Virus record (IMG/VR): IMGVR_UViG_3300008259_000450
Location: 1 to 25,367 of that record
Length of the DNA: 25,367 nt
Strand: one strand, 5' to 3'
Source: a virus
Within the stretch, counting starts at the first letter, position 1; every line of letters begins with the position of its first letter. The position numbers and the translations under genes are program-made. The notes beneath the pieces are model-generated. The model did no database searches. It worked only from the letters and a program-made list of their open reading frames with translations, and was not told the origin of the DNA. Of the stretch, positions 13,610-21,669 are shown piece after piece.

Positions 13610-14176
13610 TCATACACCGTAATAGGGTATCTTTTTATCGACACCCCCTATCTGAATGACGATGTAACCCTCTGGAACTAAAGGCAAACTGCTTGTGGCA
13701 AACGTTGCATTAGCGGCGGTGGTACCACTGAGATTGGGATACGACAGAGTAAGGTTGCCCACATTCGTCGTGGTAGAACCAAGGGTAAGGGTCGCGTTTC
13801 CCAAGCCAATAGTGCTGTTAGCAAGATTAGCATTAGCAATGCTGATGCTGGCGTTTGCAGCCGCCGTTAACCGCCCCTGCGCATCCACTGTAAAGGTTGC
13901 AACAGTGTTGGCGCTACCGTAGCTGCCAGCCGCGACAGTCGTATTTCCAATGCTGATGGAAACATTGCTCGCGCTAGTAATGCGCCCCTGCGCGTCCACC
14001 GTAATCTGGGCAACATTCGTCGCATTACCATAGGTGCCGGCACTTACAGCGGTGTTGGCAAGGCTAATGGTGCCAGTCGTCGTAATCGGACCGCCGGTTA
14101 AACCTGTGCCCGTCGCAACATTGGTAACTGTTCCGTTACCGCCTCCGCCACCTAATGTATTTGCGACCTTCAGCAT
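13610..14176 (-). CDS. Tail-fibre-type protein with Gly/Thr/Asn beta repeats
   Basis: 188 aa. After a Gly run (LGGGGGNGTVTNVATGTG) it consists of repeats typical of phage fibres: LTGGPITTTGTISLANTAV, then two copies of a unit with AGTYGNATNVAQITVDAQGR / AGSYGSANTVATFTVDAQGR followed by (I/L)T(S/A)A(S/A)N. Further Asn/Thr-rich strands lead to a short C-terminal domain (EGYIVIQIGGVDKKIPYYGV). Such sequences form trimeric beta fibres. The end domain may bind a partner or cap the trimer. It may be a separate small fibre or a segment of a multi-chain one with the 376-aa fibre encoded upstream. Confidence 0.75.
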   Translation of the reverse strand: MLKVANTLGGGGGNGTVTNVATGTGLTGGPITTTGTISLANTAVSAGTYGNATNVAQITVDAQGRITSASNVSISIGNTTVAAGSYGSANTVATFTVDAQGRLTAAANASISIANANLANSTIGLGNATLTLGSTTTNVGNLTLSYPNLSGTTAANATFATSSLPLVPEGYIVIQIGGVDKKIPYYGV

Positions 14177-14179
14177 GGT

Positions 14180-14509
14180 TCACAGTCCGTCGCCTGGGGT
14201 GATGTAGATAACCGCCGTGTTCGCGCCCGTAATGCCAGTGAAGTAGGCATTGGGCACAAAGGTAAGGATTTCGTCGGTGCCAGGAAGTAGGGGAAATGAA
14301 GCCTGCGAGGAGGTAACGACCACCGCATTGTTGCTCGCCTCCGCCGCCGTTGACCCGTACCCCAGGAACACCGTAACCGTGCCGTTGTTAATAATGCGGT
14401 ATTGGTTGCCGCCAAGGCTGGTGGACGCCGCCTGCACCGGAGAGGGCGCGGTTGTATTAGCGGTGAAGGTCACCGTGTTGCCCATCTTCGTGAAGGCGTT
14501 AATGCCCAT
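14180..14509 (-). CDS. Small beta-rich virion-type protein, paralogue of the 4668-5015 gene
   Basis: 109 aa, beginning MGINAFTKMGNTVTFTANTT and ending AVIYITPGDGL. Its MGNT near the start, a NQYRIINNGTVTVFL strand pair in the middle and ITPGxGL at the end match the 115-aa protein near the endolysin, so gene duplication is likely. It is rich in Thr, Val and Asn and predicted to be all beta. ATG at 14509 follows AGGAAG. It lies between a holin-like gene and a fibre gene. A virion accessory or decoration role is an inference. Confidence 0.7.
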   Translation of the reverse strand: MGINAFTKMGNTVTFTANTTAPSPVQAASTSLGGNQYRIINNGTVTVFLGYGSTAAEASNNAVVVTSSQASFPLLPGTDEILTFVPNAYFTGITGANTAVIYITPGDGL

Positions 14510-14510
14510 C

Positions 14511-14714
14511 TTAGCTTCCTTTCTTGGCCGACTTAGACCGCCACTTTCGTATCAAACGCTTAACCGTCTGTGTTTCCCAGATACGGATGACAGACCACAC
14601 TATACTGAATAATGCAGCCATTGCAGGCAAAATCTGCGCAAGAGTACCAACCACGGTGGCAATACTTATGGCATCAACAACGGCTTTGGCGTGCTCTGGC
14701 GTATCTGTCTGCAT
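14511..14714 (-). CDS. Holin-like small membrane protein
   Basis: 67 aa, MQTDTPEHAKAVVDAISIAT at the start, then a long hydrophobic stretch of about 30 residues (VVGTLAQILPAMAALFSIVW and SVIRIW) that could cross the membrane once or twice, and a strongly basic tail (KRLIRKWRSKSAKKGS). The TDTPEHAKxVVDA...VWxxIRIxETxTV pattern is known to me from small phage membrane proteins placed beside fibre genes, often annotated as holins. ATG at 14714 overlaps the chaperone stop (TAATG). With the larger holin-like protein near the endolysin, the phage may have two. Confidence 0.6.
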   Translation of the reverse strand: MQTDTPEHAKAVVDAISIATVVGTLAQILPAMAALFSIVWSVIRIWETQTVKRLIRKWRSKSAKKGS

Positions 14715-15046
14715 TAGGCACCGCCAGGGGCTACAGGCCAATCAATGTTCGCGGGAAAGCCAGATTGCTGTGGAACGTCGCGCAAGGCTTGCCGATATGA
14801 TGCCCACTCAAAATCTAATGGCGCACTAGATTCGGCGGCTTTTGTAACAACCCAATCACTGCTCGTGAGCAGAGCATTTCTTTTTTTCCTAGCTTCCGCT
14901 GCAAGACGATCATTTTCGCCAGCAGCCCAGGCAGCGTCTTCAGCGTCGCGCCGCGCTTCTTCTTCAGGAGTGAAGGGAATGGGACCTTCAGCAGTCATGT
15001 GATGACGAGGCATGTCCTCTAGCTCCTTAACTATTTTTAATGCCAT
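14714..15046 (-). CDS. Tail-assembly chaperone (Phage_tail_APC type)
   Basis: 110 aa. The C-terminal half has the family signature: KKRNALLTSSDWVVTKAAES (about 54-73), then EWASYRQALRDVPQQSGFPA and NIDWP. The N-terminal half is acidic and helical (PFTPEEEARRDAEDAAWAAG). These proteins are found just after fibre genes in many phages and are thought to help fibre folding or attachment. The start overlaps the end of the fibre gene by 20 nt in another frame, so translation is likely coupled. The chaperone role rests on family membership and place. Confidence 0.75.
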   Translation of the reverse strand: MALKIVKELEDMPRHHMTAEGPIPFTPEEEARRDAEDAAWAAGENDRLAAEARKKRNALLTSSDWVVTKAAESSAPLDFEWASYRQALRDVPQQSGFPANIDWPVAPGGA

Positions 15047-16157
15047 AAAGACGGAAAGTGCCAGACACTATATTTCCAGTAGCAGCCAGAAATCGCACGC
15101 CCGTTACTGCGGCAGTGCTATTCCCATAGGTTCCTCCGGCAGCAATAGTACCAGCAGCGTTTGCCGATTGATTTGAAGTTTGAAAACCCGTCGCTGAAAT
15201 GCCTTTTTTAAAATTTGTACCTGATGGATTGTAAACTTTAACTTCAAAACTTTGCCCCGAGTTTACGTTGGCTGCATTAGCATTTGATATTGTTATAAAA
15301 CTACCGCTGCCTGCGGCCCAAACTAAGCTAGAGCTGGCTGAGTCTGTATAAGCATAAGTACCGTTATAACTTGATGTTTGATATGTTCCCCCACTTTTCA
15401 ATCGCACATTAAGTGATGTCGTATTTTCAAGCCTGACGTCCACAGCAATAATTGCATACACATCGTATGTACTATCGAACGTAGTTTCAACACTAACGGT
15501 TGCACTATTGGCGGCAGTGACAGTTGAAAGATAAATCATAGAGCCAGCGCCACCAGCAGCGGCAGTGCTAACCCAAGCAGTACCATTGCTAGATAAAACA
15601 TTGCCGTTTGTTCCTGGCGCAACAAATTGCACTGCGTTAGTGCCATTACCAAGAATTACATTGTTGGCAGTTAAAGAAGTCGCGCCTGTACCGCCTTGAG
15701 CAACAGTGACAGGTGTAGAAAGACTACTAAGCGTTGCATTAGTGAGCGTGAGGTTACCCACCGTTGTCGCAGTGCCACCAATGTTGATCGTTGTATTGCC
15801 AATGGTAACATTGCCTGTAGCCGCTGCCGGAGCCTGACTAACCCAACTTGTGCCATTGCTGGAAAGCACATTGCCATTTGTTCCAGGCGCAACAAACTTA
15901 ACCGCATTGGTCCCATTGCCGAGCACTACGTTTTCTGCCGTCAGAGATGTTGCGCCCGTTCCGCCCTGTGCCGCCGTGATAGGCGTGGACACACTGCTAA
16001 TGGTGACGTTAGCAAGCGTCATGTTGTTCAGCGTGGTGACCGTGTTCCCAAGCTGAATCGCCGTGTTTCCAAGCGTAATGGCCGTCGCAAAGTTGTTGTC
16101 CAACTGCGATAGCGGAATGGCTGTCGTTGCGTTCGCAAACGTATTGGGTACAGGCAT
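15027..16157 (-). CDS. Tail fibre protein with 90-residue duplicated unit
   Basis: 376 aa. The N-terminus MPVPNTFANATTAIPLSQLD-NNF is a virion-attachment type common in podoviral fibres. Two units of exactly 90-residue period follow (about 29-108 and 119-198), each with AQGGTGATSLTA, then VxLGNGTNAVxFVAPGTNG and NVLSSNGTxWVS. The C-terminal domain (about 205-376) is beta-rich with aromatic and Gly residues (STVTAANSATVSVETTFDST, YDVYAIIAVDVRL) and is probably the tip that meets the host surface. The start is 1 nt after the nozzle gene stop. It is followed by its likely chaperone. Host receptor cannot be inferred. Confidence 0.82.
   Translation of the reverse strand: MPVPNTFANATTAIPLSQLDNNFATAITLGNTAIQLGNTVTTLNNMTLANVTISSVSTPITAAQGGTGATSLTAENVVLGNGTNAVKFVAPGTNGNVLSSNGTSWVSQAPAAATGNVTIGNTTINIGGTATTVGNLTLTNATLSSLSTPVTVAQGGTGATSLTANNVILGNGTNAVQFVAPGTNGNVLSSNGTAWVSTAAAGGAGSMIYLSTVTAANSATVSVETTFDSTYDVYAIIAVDVRLENTTSLNVRLKSGGTYQTSSYNGTYAYTDSASSSLVWAAGSGSFITISNANAANVNSGQSFEVKVYNPSGTNFKKGISATGFQTSNQSANAAGTIAAGGTYGNSTAAVTGVRFLAATGNIVSGTFRLYGIKNS
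15564..15803 (-). repeat. Fibre repeat unit, distal copy
   Basis: Codes for residues 119-198 of the fibre. It matches the proximal copy 270 bp away in frame, with many synonymous differences, which indicates an old duplication kept by selection on the protein. Confidence 0.8.
15834..16073 (-). repeat. Fibre repeat unit, proximal copy
   Basis: Codes for residues 29-108 of the fibre, with the AQGGTGATS and VAPGTNGNVLSSNGT cores. It is partner of the copy at 15564-15803. Confidence 0.8.
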
Positions 16158-16158
16158 C

Positions 16159-18120
16159 TTAGAACCTCGCTCTCATTTCGTGTTCCAACTCCAACGTGTG
16201 CAAAACCATGTTCACATCCGTACTGGTAATTGTGAAACCTAGGTATTTTCCATACTGTTGAGCATCTGACTTATACAACTGATACCCCCCAATAATCCAA
16301 CCAATTGTTGCGCTAGAATTATTGGTCCAGGGGATAACGTATCCTGAATTGTTGTACCAAGATATGTTGTTAATCAATGTATAAGGCGGACTTGATTGAT
16401 ATTCGCTATCAACCGTCAACGAAAGGGTAGAAGGCGTGTTTACCGTCGCCTCAACCCCAAACTTCAACGCTTGCTTGTCCCTGATGGGGTCACCCAAGGG
16501 CCATAGGGCGCTCCTGAATGTTACATTCACACCAGCCGCCGTGTTTGCATACAACTTAATAAGGTTTGTGCCGCCCGTGCCGTAAATGGTGGTGACGCCG
16601 CCCACTTGGGCACCAGTAATGTTGGTCAACGTGCCTTGGCTGGTCATAAACCAACGCTTGTTGAAAAACACCGCCTGCACAGGCCGCGCACCCGCTACTG
16701 GATCATTATATGTAAATGACCAACACGCGCACAAGATGTTGTTGATAAGCACCTGACCACCGGAAACAGGCTGCGTAAAATCAATAAGCGGGAAAATGCC
16801 ATCTAGAGCGTCCGACAACTTACTGGTTGTGGAGCCAACGAGGGCATAAATCCCGTACTCGTTCATAAAAACCACGGATCGGAAGTAGGCGTACAAGCCT
16901 TTTTTGAAACTCGTACCTACCGACGCCGACACGTTGGTGTTGGTAAAGACCGTCACCCCGTCCTGCCCAACGCGCACATCCGAGAACACGTTGATGCTAT
17001 CCGCACCAAACACGTACAGAAAGTTGTTTGCTGATAGCAGCGCCACAATGTTCGTGTGCAGCGTCGAGTCGGTAATCAGAATATTGCCGGCGCTAACCGA
17101 GGCAAAGTCCGTGTAACTGTCCGCCGCCGAGTAAAAGACCGTGCGGCCTTGAGACACCCAAGTGCGCCCGCTAAAGGTCGCAACGTCTGTGTTGGCGTTA
17201 GTCGTAACCACTGCCTCGACAATCGCCCCAGAACCCGCGCCAGCCGACACGTTGGCCGTGGGCGCCGAGGTGTAGCCCGAGCCGTTATTGGTCATGATGA
17301 CCTTAGTCACGGAACCGCCCGACACAATCGCCGTGCCCGCCGCGTTGGCCCCGCCGCCACCCGAGAACGTCACCGCGAACGAACTGGTGTACCCAGTGCC
17401 ACCGCTTTTCACGATGCAACTCACGGTGCCCGTCGCAAAGGTCAGGCTGGACGCAATGGCCGCAGCGTTAGCGCCACCACCGCCGCTGATCGTAATAGTA
17501 GGCGGAGAGGTGTAACCAGAACCCGTTTCAGTGATGTTGATGCCGACAACGGTATTGGCCAGCACCACCGCAGACCCGGTTGCCTGCACCCCGCCCGTTT
17601 CGTTGGGCGCACTAAAAGACACCGAGGGCGTTGAGGTATAACCAGACCCCACATCGGTCATGCCATAGTCCGACACCGAGCCAATGCTAACTACGTTTGT
17701 GCCATCCCAGTTGAACAGTCCCTTGGACGGGTCAATAATCAGGATGCGCTCATTCTTCCACTGCGCAATACGCACGCCAGCCGCAGAAAACTTGCCCGAG
17801 TTGGCAACCGTGACCTTAGTCCCGTCGGTTGCGTTGTAAGCCTCCGCCCCGCCATTAGTGAAAAACGCAAAGATGTACTCTTTGTTGTTCACATTGGCGT
17901 CGTACAACGACTCAACAGTACCACTCCACACCAAGTTTGCGCTGGACACCTGGACGGTAGTTTGAGCCGGCACAGTTTTGACGTTGCCGTAACCGATAGG
18001 CTGTGCGTTCTCAAGCCAAGCGAACTCGTCCGAATCAATAGCCGTGCGGTTAGCTTGAGTATTTATCCCCTTAAAATTCTTGGAGATATGATACTGTTTG
18101 CGCTGCTCCGGCGACGCCAT
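16159..18120 (-). CDS. Tail nozzle / stabilisation protein with inserted GSGYTS repeats
   Basis: 653 aa. The N-terminus (QYHISKNFKGINTQANRTAI, EFAWLENAQP) and the beta-propeller-like body with many short strands (WKNERILIIDPSKGLFNWDG, NFLYVFGADSINVF, YFRSVVFMNEYGIYALVGST) match podoviral tail hub or 'stabilisation' proteins, equivalent in role to P22 gp10 and T7 gp12. Residues about 150-305 contain four repeats with G(S/T)GYTS at 158, 200, 241 and 280, usually followed by a Gly-rich turn (SGGGGANAA). This looks like an inserted domain. The C-terminal 60 residues (GYQLYKSDAQQYGKYLGFTI) complete the propeller-like domain. The protein would form the tail tube end below the adaptor. ATG overlaps the preceding stop as TGATG. 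Confidence 0.8.
   Translation of the reverse strand: MASPEQRKQYHISKNFKGINTQANRTAIDSDEFAWLENAQPIGYGNVKTVPAQTTVQVSSANLVWSGTVESLYDANVNNKEYIFAFFTNGGAEAYNATDGTKVTVANSGKFSAAGVRIAQWKNERILIIDPSKGLFNWDGTNVVSIGSVSDYGMTDVGSGYTSTPSVSFSAPNETGGVQATGSAVVLANTVVGINITETGSGYTSPPTITISGGGGANAAAIASSLTFATGTVSCIVKSGGTGYTSSFAVTFSGGGGANAAGTAIVSGGSVTKVIMTNNGSGYTSAPTANVSAGAGSGAIVEAVVTTNANTDVATFSGRTWVSQGRTVFYSAADSYTDFASVSAGNILITDSTLHTNIVALLSANNFLYVFGADSINVFSDVRVGQDGVTVFTNTNVSASVGTSFKKGLYAYFRSVVFMNEYGIYALVGSTTSKLSDALDGIFPLIDFTQPVSGGQVLINNILCACWSFTYNDPVAGARPVQAVFFNKRWFMTSQGTLTNITGAQVGGVTTIYGTGGTNLIKLYANTAAGVNVTFRSALWPLGDPIRDKQALKFGVEATVNTPSTLSLTVDSEYQSSPPYTLINNISWYNNSGYVIPWTNNSSATIGWIIGGYQLYKSDAQQYGKYLGFTITSTDVNMVLHTLELEHEMRARF
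17206..17673 (-). repeat. Four GSGYTS-type repeats inside the nozzle gene
   Basis: Codes for residues about 150-305. Each unit of roughly 40 residues has G(S/T)GYTS(x)P, a strand, a Gly/Ala-rich turn and a second strand. The DNA here looks richer in G+C than the flanking nozzle sequence, which would fit later insertion of the domain. Confidence 0.75.
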
Positions 18121-18797
18121 CAGAACACCCGCTTATATGACAAAAGAGCCGCTAAATTTCTCAGTCGGTCCGCAGAGGATAACTCAAATCCCAGGTCGCC
18201 ACCAAGAAAAGGCACTGCGCGTTGATAAGCGGCATATAGATAAGGGTCGGGCTGTCCACCCGTTTTACTGATGCCGCCAGAAAATTGCCCGCCAGCAACC
18301 GGCAAATTCAAATTCAATCCATAAGTCGGGGCAAATTGCATGGCGCCTTGAGCGTCCGGGGTTGCAACCCCTTGATAACCCGCGTTCAAGCTAAGAGGCC
18401 CATAACCCAAATTGAGCGCAGGACGAACAACTGTGCTGCCAGCGCGCGAAGGGTCTTGTTGCGCCATTAACTGAGCGCCTAACCGAAAATTTTCGTCTAA
18501 CGGAGCGCCAACACCTAACATCAGTCTATATAAGTTGTCTTCCCCTGGGGCATAGGGCCGCTCCACCGCAGTAAATTGACCACTAACAGGACCACCGCCA
18601 ACAGGAACAGTAAAAGCCTCTTCAGGGGCGCGGCCTTTCTGTAGTTGCATTAACCGCAACATTTCAGTGTCTAAATCAAACCCTGCACTCGGTGTCGAGG
18701 CTGGTTGATCAAACACCTCAGTAGAATTGGACTGACTTTGTACGTCATCCGTTGGAGGGTCATCAAACCCAAATGTGGATTTATATGACTCGCTCAT
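18120..18797 (-). CDS. Beta-barrel-like virion protein, unknown
   Basis: 225 aa, not recognised. Residues 1-65 are acidic, Ser/Pro/Asp-rich and probably disordered (FGFDDPPTDDVQSQ). Residues 70-225 show about eight to ten amphipathic strands with tight Gly/Pro/Asp turns: NFRLGAQLMAQ, TVVRPALNLGY, GPLSLNAGYQG, QFAPTYGLNLNLP, GQFSGGISKTG, PYLYAAYQRAVP, GDLGFELSSA, and NLAALLSYKRVF with a C-terminal Phe. This alternation and final aromatic residue resemble outer-membrane beta-barrels, but there is no signal peptide. It lies between adaptor and nozzle genes, so it is probably a virion or injected protein. The start at 18797 is 2 nt after the adaptor stop. Confidence 0.6.
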   Translation of the reverse strand: MSESYKSTFGFDDPPTDDVQSQSNSTEVFDQPASTPSAGFDLDTEMLRLMQLQKGRAPEEAFTVPVGGGPVSGQFTAVERPYAPGEDNLYRLMLGVGAPLDENFRLGAQLMAQQDPSRAGSTVVRPALNLGYGPLSLNAGYQGVATPDAQGAMQFAPTYGLNLNLPVAGGQFSGGISKTGGQPDPYLYAAYQRAVPFLGGDLGFELSSADRLRNLAALLSYKRVF

Positions 18798-18799
18798 AA

Positions 18800-19438
18800 T
18801 TAGTACGCCTGACTATACGGGGTCGGCATCCGGCGCGTCATCGTGCCAACAAGCACGCTCTGCACCTTCTTCATGTATTGCTGATTGAAAATCTCCGCCT
18901 CGCCATACGACTGCTCTTTGAACTTGGCCGTATAACACGCATAAAACGCAACAGGCGAAGTCCAAATATCAGGAATGGTATCGGTGTCCGTAGCGTTTAC
19001 CAACGCCGTCGGCTCAATCACCGTGTCTAATTCCATCGTGTAAACTTCATCCGGCACAGGGCCAAGATAAAAGGTCTGTGGCCCGTACATGCTGTAAGCG
19101 ACAGGGCGACCATAGTAATTCTGCCAATAACGCAACTGCGCATTGAAGTCCGTCCACGGCAAATAGCGGAGCGGAATGCGCGTGCTACCCCAATAGAGAT
19201 TAAGGTTAATAATATCCATCGTTTGGTCACCCTGAGGCAGTGATGCAAACGTGTATGTCTCTTGATTGGTTACCGTGGCGCTAGTCTGGATCGTACGCAA
19301 GCACCCGGTATCACGCACCAGCTTGTTACGCGCGTCGTTGATGTAATCCGTTAATTCCTGATCCGACCAGAAATTAGCGTTTGCGTCATGCAGTAACCGC
19401 CGGCACTGCGTGATGTACTGCGCTAATGTAACAGCCAT
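18800..19438 (-). CDS. Head-tail adaptor (connector) protein
   Basis: 212 aa. The N-terminal helices MAVTLAQYITQCRRLLHDAN, FWSDQELTDYINDARNKLVR and DTGCLR match the small adaptor or 'tail tubular A'-type proteins that dock under the portal of podoviruses. The middle is beta-rich (NQETYTFASLPQGDQTMDII, YGPQTFYLGPVPDEVYTMEL), and the C-terminal helices (AFYACYTAKFKEQSYGEAEI) end in a flexible TRRMPTPYSQAY. Such proteins form a dodecameric ring between portal and nozzle. The place two genes before the nozzle gene supports the call. Confidence 0.75.
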   Translation of the reverse strand: MAVTLAQYITQCRRLLHDANANFWSDQELTDYINDARNKLVRDTGCLRTIQTSATVTNQETYTFASLPQGDQTMDIINLNLYWGSTRIPLRYLPWTDFNAQLRYWQNYYGRPVAYSMYGPQTFYLGPVPDEVYTMELDTVIEPTALVNATDTDTIPDIWTSPVAFYACYTAKFKEQSYGEAEIFNQQYMKKVQSVLVGTMTRRMPTPYSQAY

Positions 19439-19447
19439 TCACGCACC

Positions 19448-19804
19448 TCATTGAATAGTAGCTGATGCTTCCACTCCCCTCCCCCGACGCGGTTGCGGCG
19501 CCGGAGGAGGTTGTGCGGAGTCCGTCGCTTCCGGGGACACAGAACGACGAACCGTGGGAGGCTCGGTTGTAATGACAAAATTCTCCAACCACGCCATCGC
19601 CTTAGGGATGTCATTGGTGGTTTTTGCCCAACCAAGCCTAATCACATGCGGTGTTTTATCCTCGACATTATACCCGAATATGTGACCAGCCACAAAAAGC
19701 GGTATTTGGACCGTTTTCCCTGGTTCAAAAACATACGCAATACCATCCCACCCATCGGTGAGAGACATAGCGCCTTCGTTGGTCACATAGACGGTATCGG
19801 TCAT
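19448..19804 (-). CDS. Conserved capsid-region protein, 118 aa
   Basis: 118 aa, starting MTDTVYVTNEGAMSLTDGWD, then GIAYVFEPGKTVQIPLFVAG and HIFGYNVEDKTPHVIRLGW. This beta-rich pattern ('YVTNE...DGxxG..Y.F.PGKTV.IP...A.HIFGY') is known to me from phages just downstream of the capsid gene. The last 40 residues are Pro/Arg-rich and probably disordered. ATG at 19804 overlaps the preceding stop as ATGA; longer starts at 19936 would lie in the neighbour. A head-completion or decoration role is plausible. Confidence 0.75.
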   Translation of the reverse strand: MTDTVYVTNEGAMSLTDGWDGIAYVFEPGKTVQIPLFVAGHIFGYNVEDKTPHVIRLGWAKTTNDIPKAMAWLENFVITTEPPTVRRSVSPEATDSAQPPPAPQPRRGRGVEASATIQ

Positions 19805-20235
19805 GCGTTCACCAAAAATCCAACAACGCGAATGTCGCAAGTACCACCGGAAACGGCAGTATTGACCTTTACGAACAACGCAGGCGCCGTAAACGCATCC
19901 GTTGCAGTTGCTGTGCTCAACGTCAAATCCTGCCACTTTGTTGTAGCAGCCGTCACGTTGGACAAAACAGTTGCGTTGGATATGTTGTTGGAGTTGTTGC
20001 CATCACTTGATGTGAGGACAATAACATTCGCCGTATTGATGGACTTGTTAGCGTTCATTACCGTAACGGCGCGAACAATATAACAACCCGTATTTGAGGT
20101 CAGACCACCAGACATGATCGGGATAGTCGCCACGGCATTACCCGTGGCAGACACCGACACGCCCTGCACTTGACCAATGACATAACGGTCAAAGTCAACC
20201 GCAGTTTCTGACCCAACTCTGTTGGCGTTTGCCAT
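19801..20235 (-). CDS. Beta-rich capsid-region protein, unknown
   Basis: 144 aa, MANANRVGSETAVDFDRYVI at the start, followed by a run of short Thr/Val/Asn-rich strands (SVSATGNAVATIPIMSGG, CYIVRAVTVMNANKSINTAN, ALFVKVNTAVSGGTCDIRVV). No family is named, but it is clearly protein-like, has AAGGAG 9 nt before the ATG, and lies in a row of small genes after the coat gene. A head decoration or vertex protein would fit; this is inference. Confidence 0.68.
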   Translation of the reverse strand: MANANRVGSETAVDFDRYVIGQVQGVSVSATGNAVATIPIMSGGLTSNTGCYIVRAVTVMNANKSINTANVIVLTSSDGNNSNNISNATVLSNVTAATTKWQDLTLSTATATDAFTAPALFVKVNTAVSGGTCDIRVVGFLVNA

Positions 20236-20247
20236 GCCTACTACTCC

Positions 20248-20604
20248 TTACGAGTTGTAGGTGCCGGAAGCCGCCTGCCCGCCGTTCACAGTGAGGAGCG
20301 TGACCGTCTGAGTGCCCGTGACCGCGTTAGCGCGCACGTTAAACCCATCAGAAATCAGCACCCCGCCAGTGTTGTTGGCGAGAAGAGTGGACCAGCTATT
20401 TGCGGTGCCCGTGTAGTTATTGACTTCAATCGTCACGTTCGCCGCCGGCAGCATCAGGTAGGTACCAGCCGGGATAAACTGCGCGCTGGACATCGCAGTG
20501 GCGTTACCCGCTCCGACGTTTGCAACGCTGACCGGCTGAAGATAACCACCGGACGTATTGGCCGAGGTGTTCGCAACGAGGATTTTGTTAAGGCCGAGAG
20601 CCAT
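20248..20604 (-). CDS. Small beta-rich protein next to the coat gene
   Basis: 118 aa, MALGLNKILVANTSANTSGG, then YLQPVSVANVGAGNATAMSS and several strands (TYLMLPAANVTIEVNNYTGT, GVLISDGFNVRANAVTGTQT). The gene starts 14 nt after the coat stop with a strong AGGAGG 8 nt before ATG, which points to high translation, as for a protein needed in many copies such as a decoration protein. No recognised family; the role is inferred from place and signals. Confidence 0.68.
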   Translation of the reverse strand: MALGLNKILVANTSANTSGGYLQPVSVANVGAGNATAMSSAQFIPAGTYLMLPAANVTIEVNNYTGTANSWSTLLANNTGGVLISDGFNVRANAVTGTQTVTLLTVNGGQAASGTYNS

Positions 20605-20617
20605 AGGTCAATCCTCC

Positions 20618-21628
20618 TTAAATCGTCAGGCTGTTGTAGCCGGTGACCTTAGTCATGGCTTTGGGCTTGGTATTCACCAATTCCGCAATCATGAGCACGG
20701 CACCAACATAACCAATCTGCCAGTTGGGCAAGGTGGACTCGAAGCCCGTGAACACAAACGAACCCTGGTCGTGAATATACAGCGACAGGTAGTTGGTGTT
20801 CAGGAAGTACACCGTGCCTTCGGGGCAGTACGGATCGGGGTAGATCGGCACACCAGCGACCATCAGGGCGCGGAAGCCGGACTGCGGGCCATTGGCATCG
20901 CCATCAAAGCCCGAACCCGGGGTAATGACGTACTGTTCCTGGCCAACATAATCCTGCGCAAGCAGGGTCCAAGTACCAAAGCCGCACACGCCAAAGGTCG
21001 GCACTTCAGCGCCGTTCTTCACCGTGCCGGAAATGTACTGGAGGACGTTCTGACGGGTCGGGTTCACCGAACCAGCCGCATACTGCTTCGACTTCCACCA
21101 CGTGTAGGTCGAGCGATTGATGTTGCCGTAGGTCGCAGTGCCTGTACCATCATCAACCGCCGCTGGCAGACCAGTAAACTGCTGCGTGTTGGTCGTGTTG
21201 GTGTACAGCGCCGTCGCCATCGCATCCATCATGACGTTGGTCGCATCGTTCATGCGAGCCTCGATCAGCGGGATAATGGCGTGGTCTTGCTGCACCGCAC
21301 CTTCCATGCCGAGGAACGGCACGGGGGCAATCATCAACTTGAGGTTAAACTCAGCATTGTAAGCGCCCTGCTGCACAGACGGCTGCGTGAAGGAGCCGCT
21401 GTAGTCAGACCACTGAGCGTTCACAAACTGAGAGCCTTGAACCGGCACAGTCACGGAGGACACACCACCCGTGGCCTGTTGGCTATTGGCAATAAGCGCC
21501 GCCATAAGCGGCGTGCTGTTGTAAATCTGTACAACCAGCTTCGGGATAAATGCGCGCCGAGTAACATAAGTCAACTCGGTGTACTGCGTACTACCCGTCG
21601 CCGGAAGAATACCACCACCGATAGGCAT
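20618..21628 (-). CDS. Major capsid protein
   Basis: 336 aa. Features of an HK97-fold phage coat protein: an N-terminal segment with TYVTRRAFIPKLVVQIYNST, PLMAAL, then an extended-loop region (VPVQGSQFVNAQWSDYSGSF), a spine-helix region (EARMNDATNVMMDAMATALY) and a late P-domain/A-domain part with FRALMVAGVPIYPDPYCPEG and TVYFLNTNYLSLYIHDQG. Size, place after a scaffold-like gene and before adaptor genes, and the strong GGAG upstream of ATG support the call. The protein assembles the head shell on the scaffold. Nothing in the sequence suggests internal cleavage or a fused scaffold. Confidence 0.85.
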   Translation of the reverse strand: MPIGGGILPATGSTQYTELTYVTRRAFIPKLVVQIYNSTPLMAALIANSQQATGGVSSVTVPVQGSQFVNAQWSDYSGSFTQPSVQQGAYNAEFNLKLMIAPVPFLGMEGAVQQDHAIIPLIEARMNDATNVMMDAMATALYTNTTNTQQFTGLPAAVDDGTGTATYGNINRSTYTWWKSKQYAAGSVNPTRQNVLQYISGTVKNGAEVPTFGVCGFGTWTLLAQDYVGQEQYVITPGSGFDGDANGPQSGFRALMVAGVPIYPDPYCPEGTVYFLNTNYLSLYIHDQGSFVFTGFESTLPNWQIGYVGAVLMIAELVNTKPKAMTKVTGYNSLTI

Positions 21629-21669
21629 GGCTTATCTCCGAAGCAAAAATTACGTCCCCGTAGAAACGA

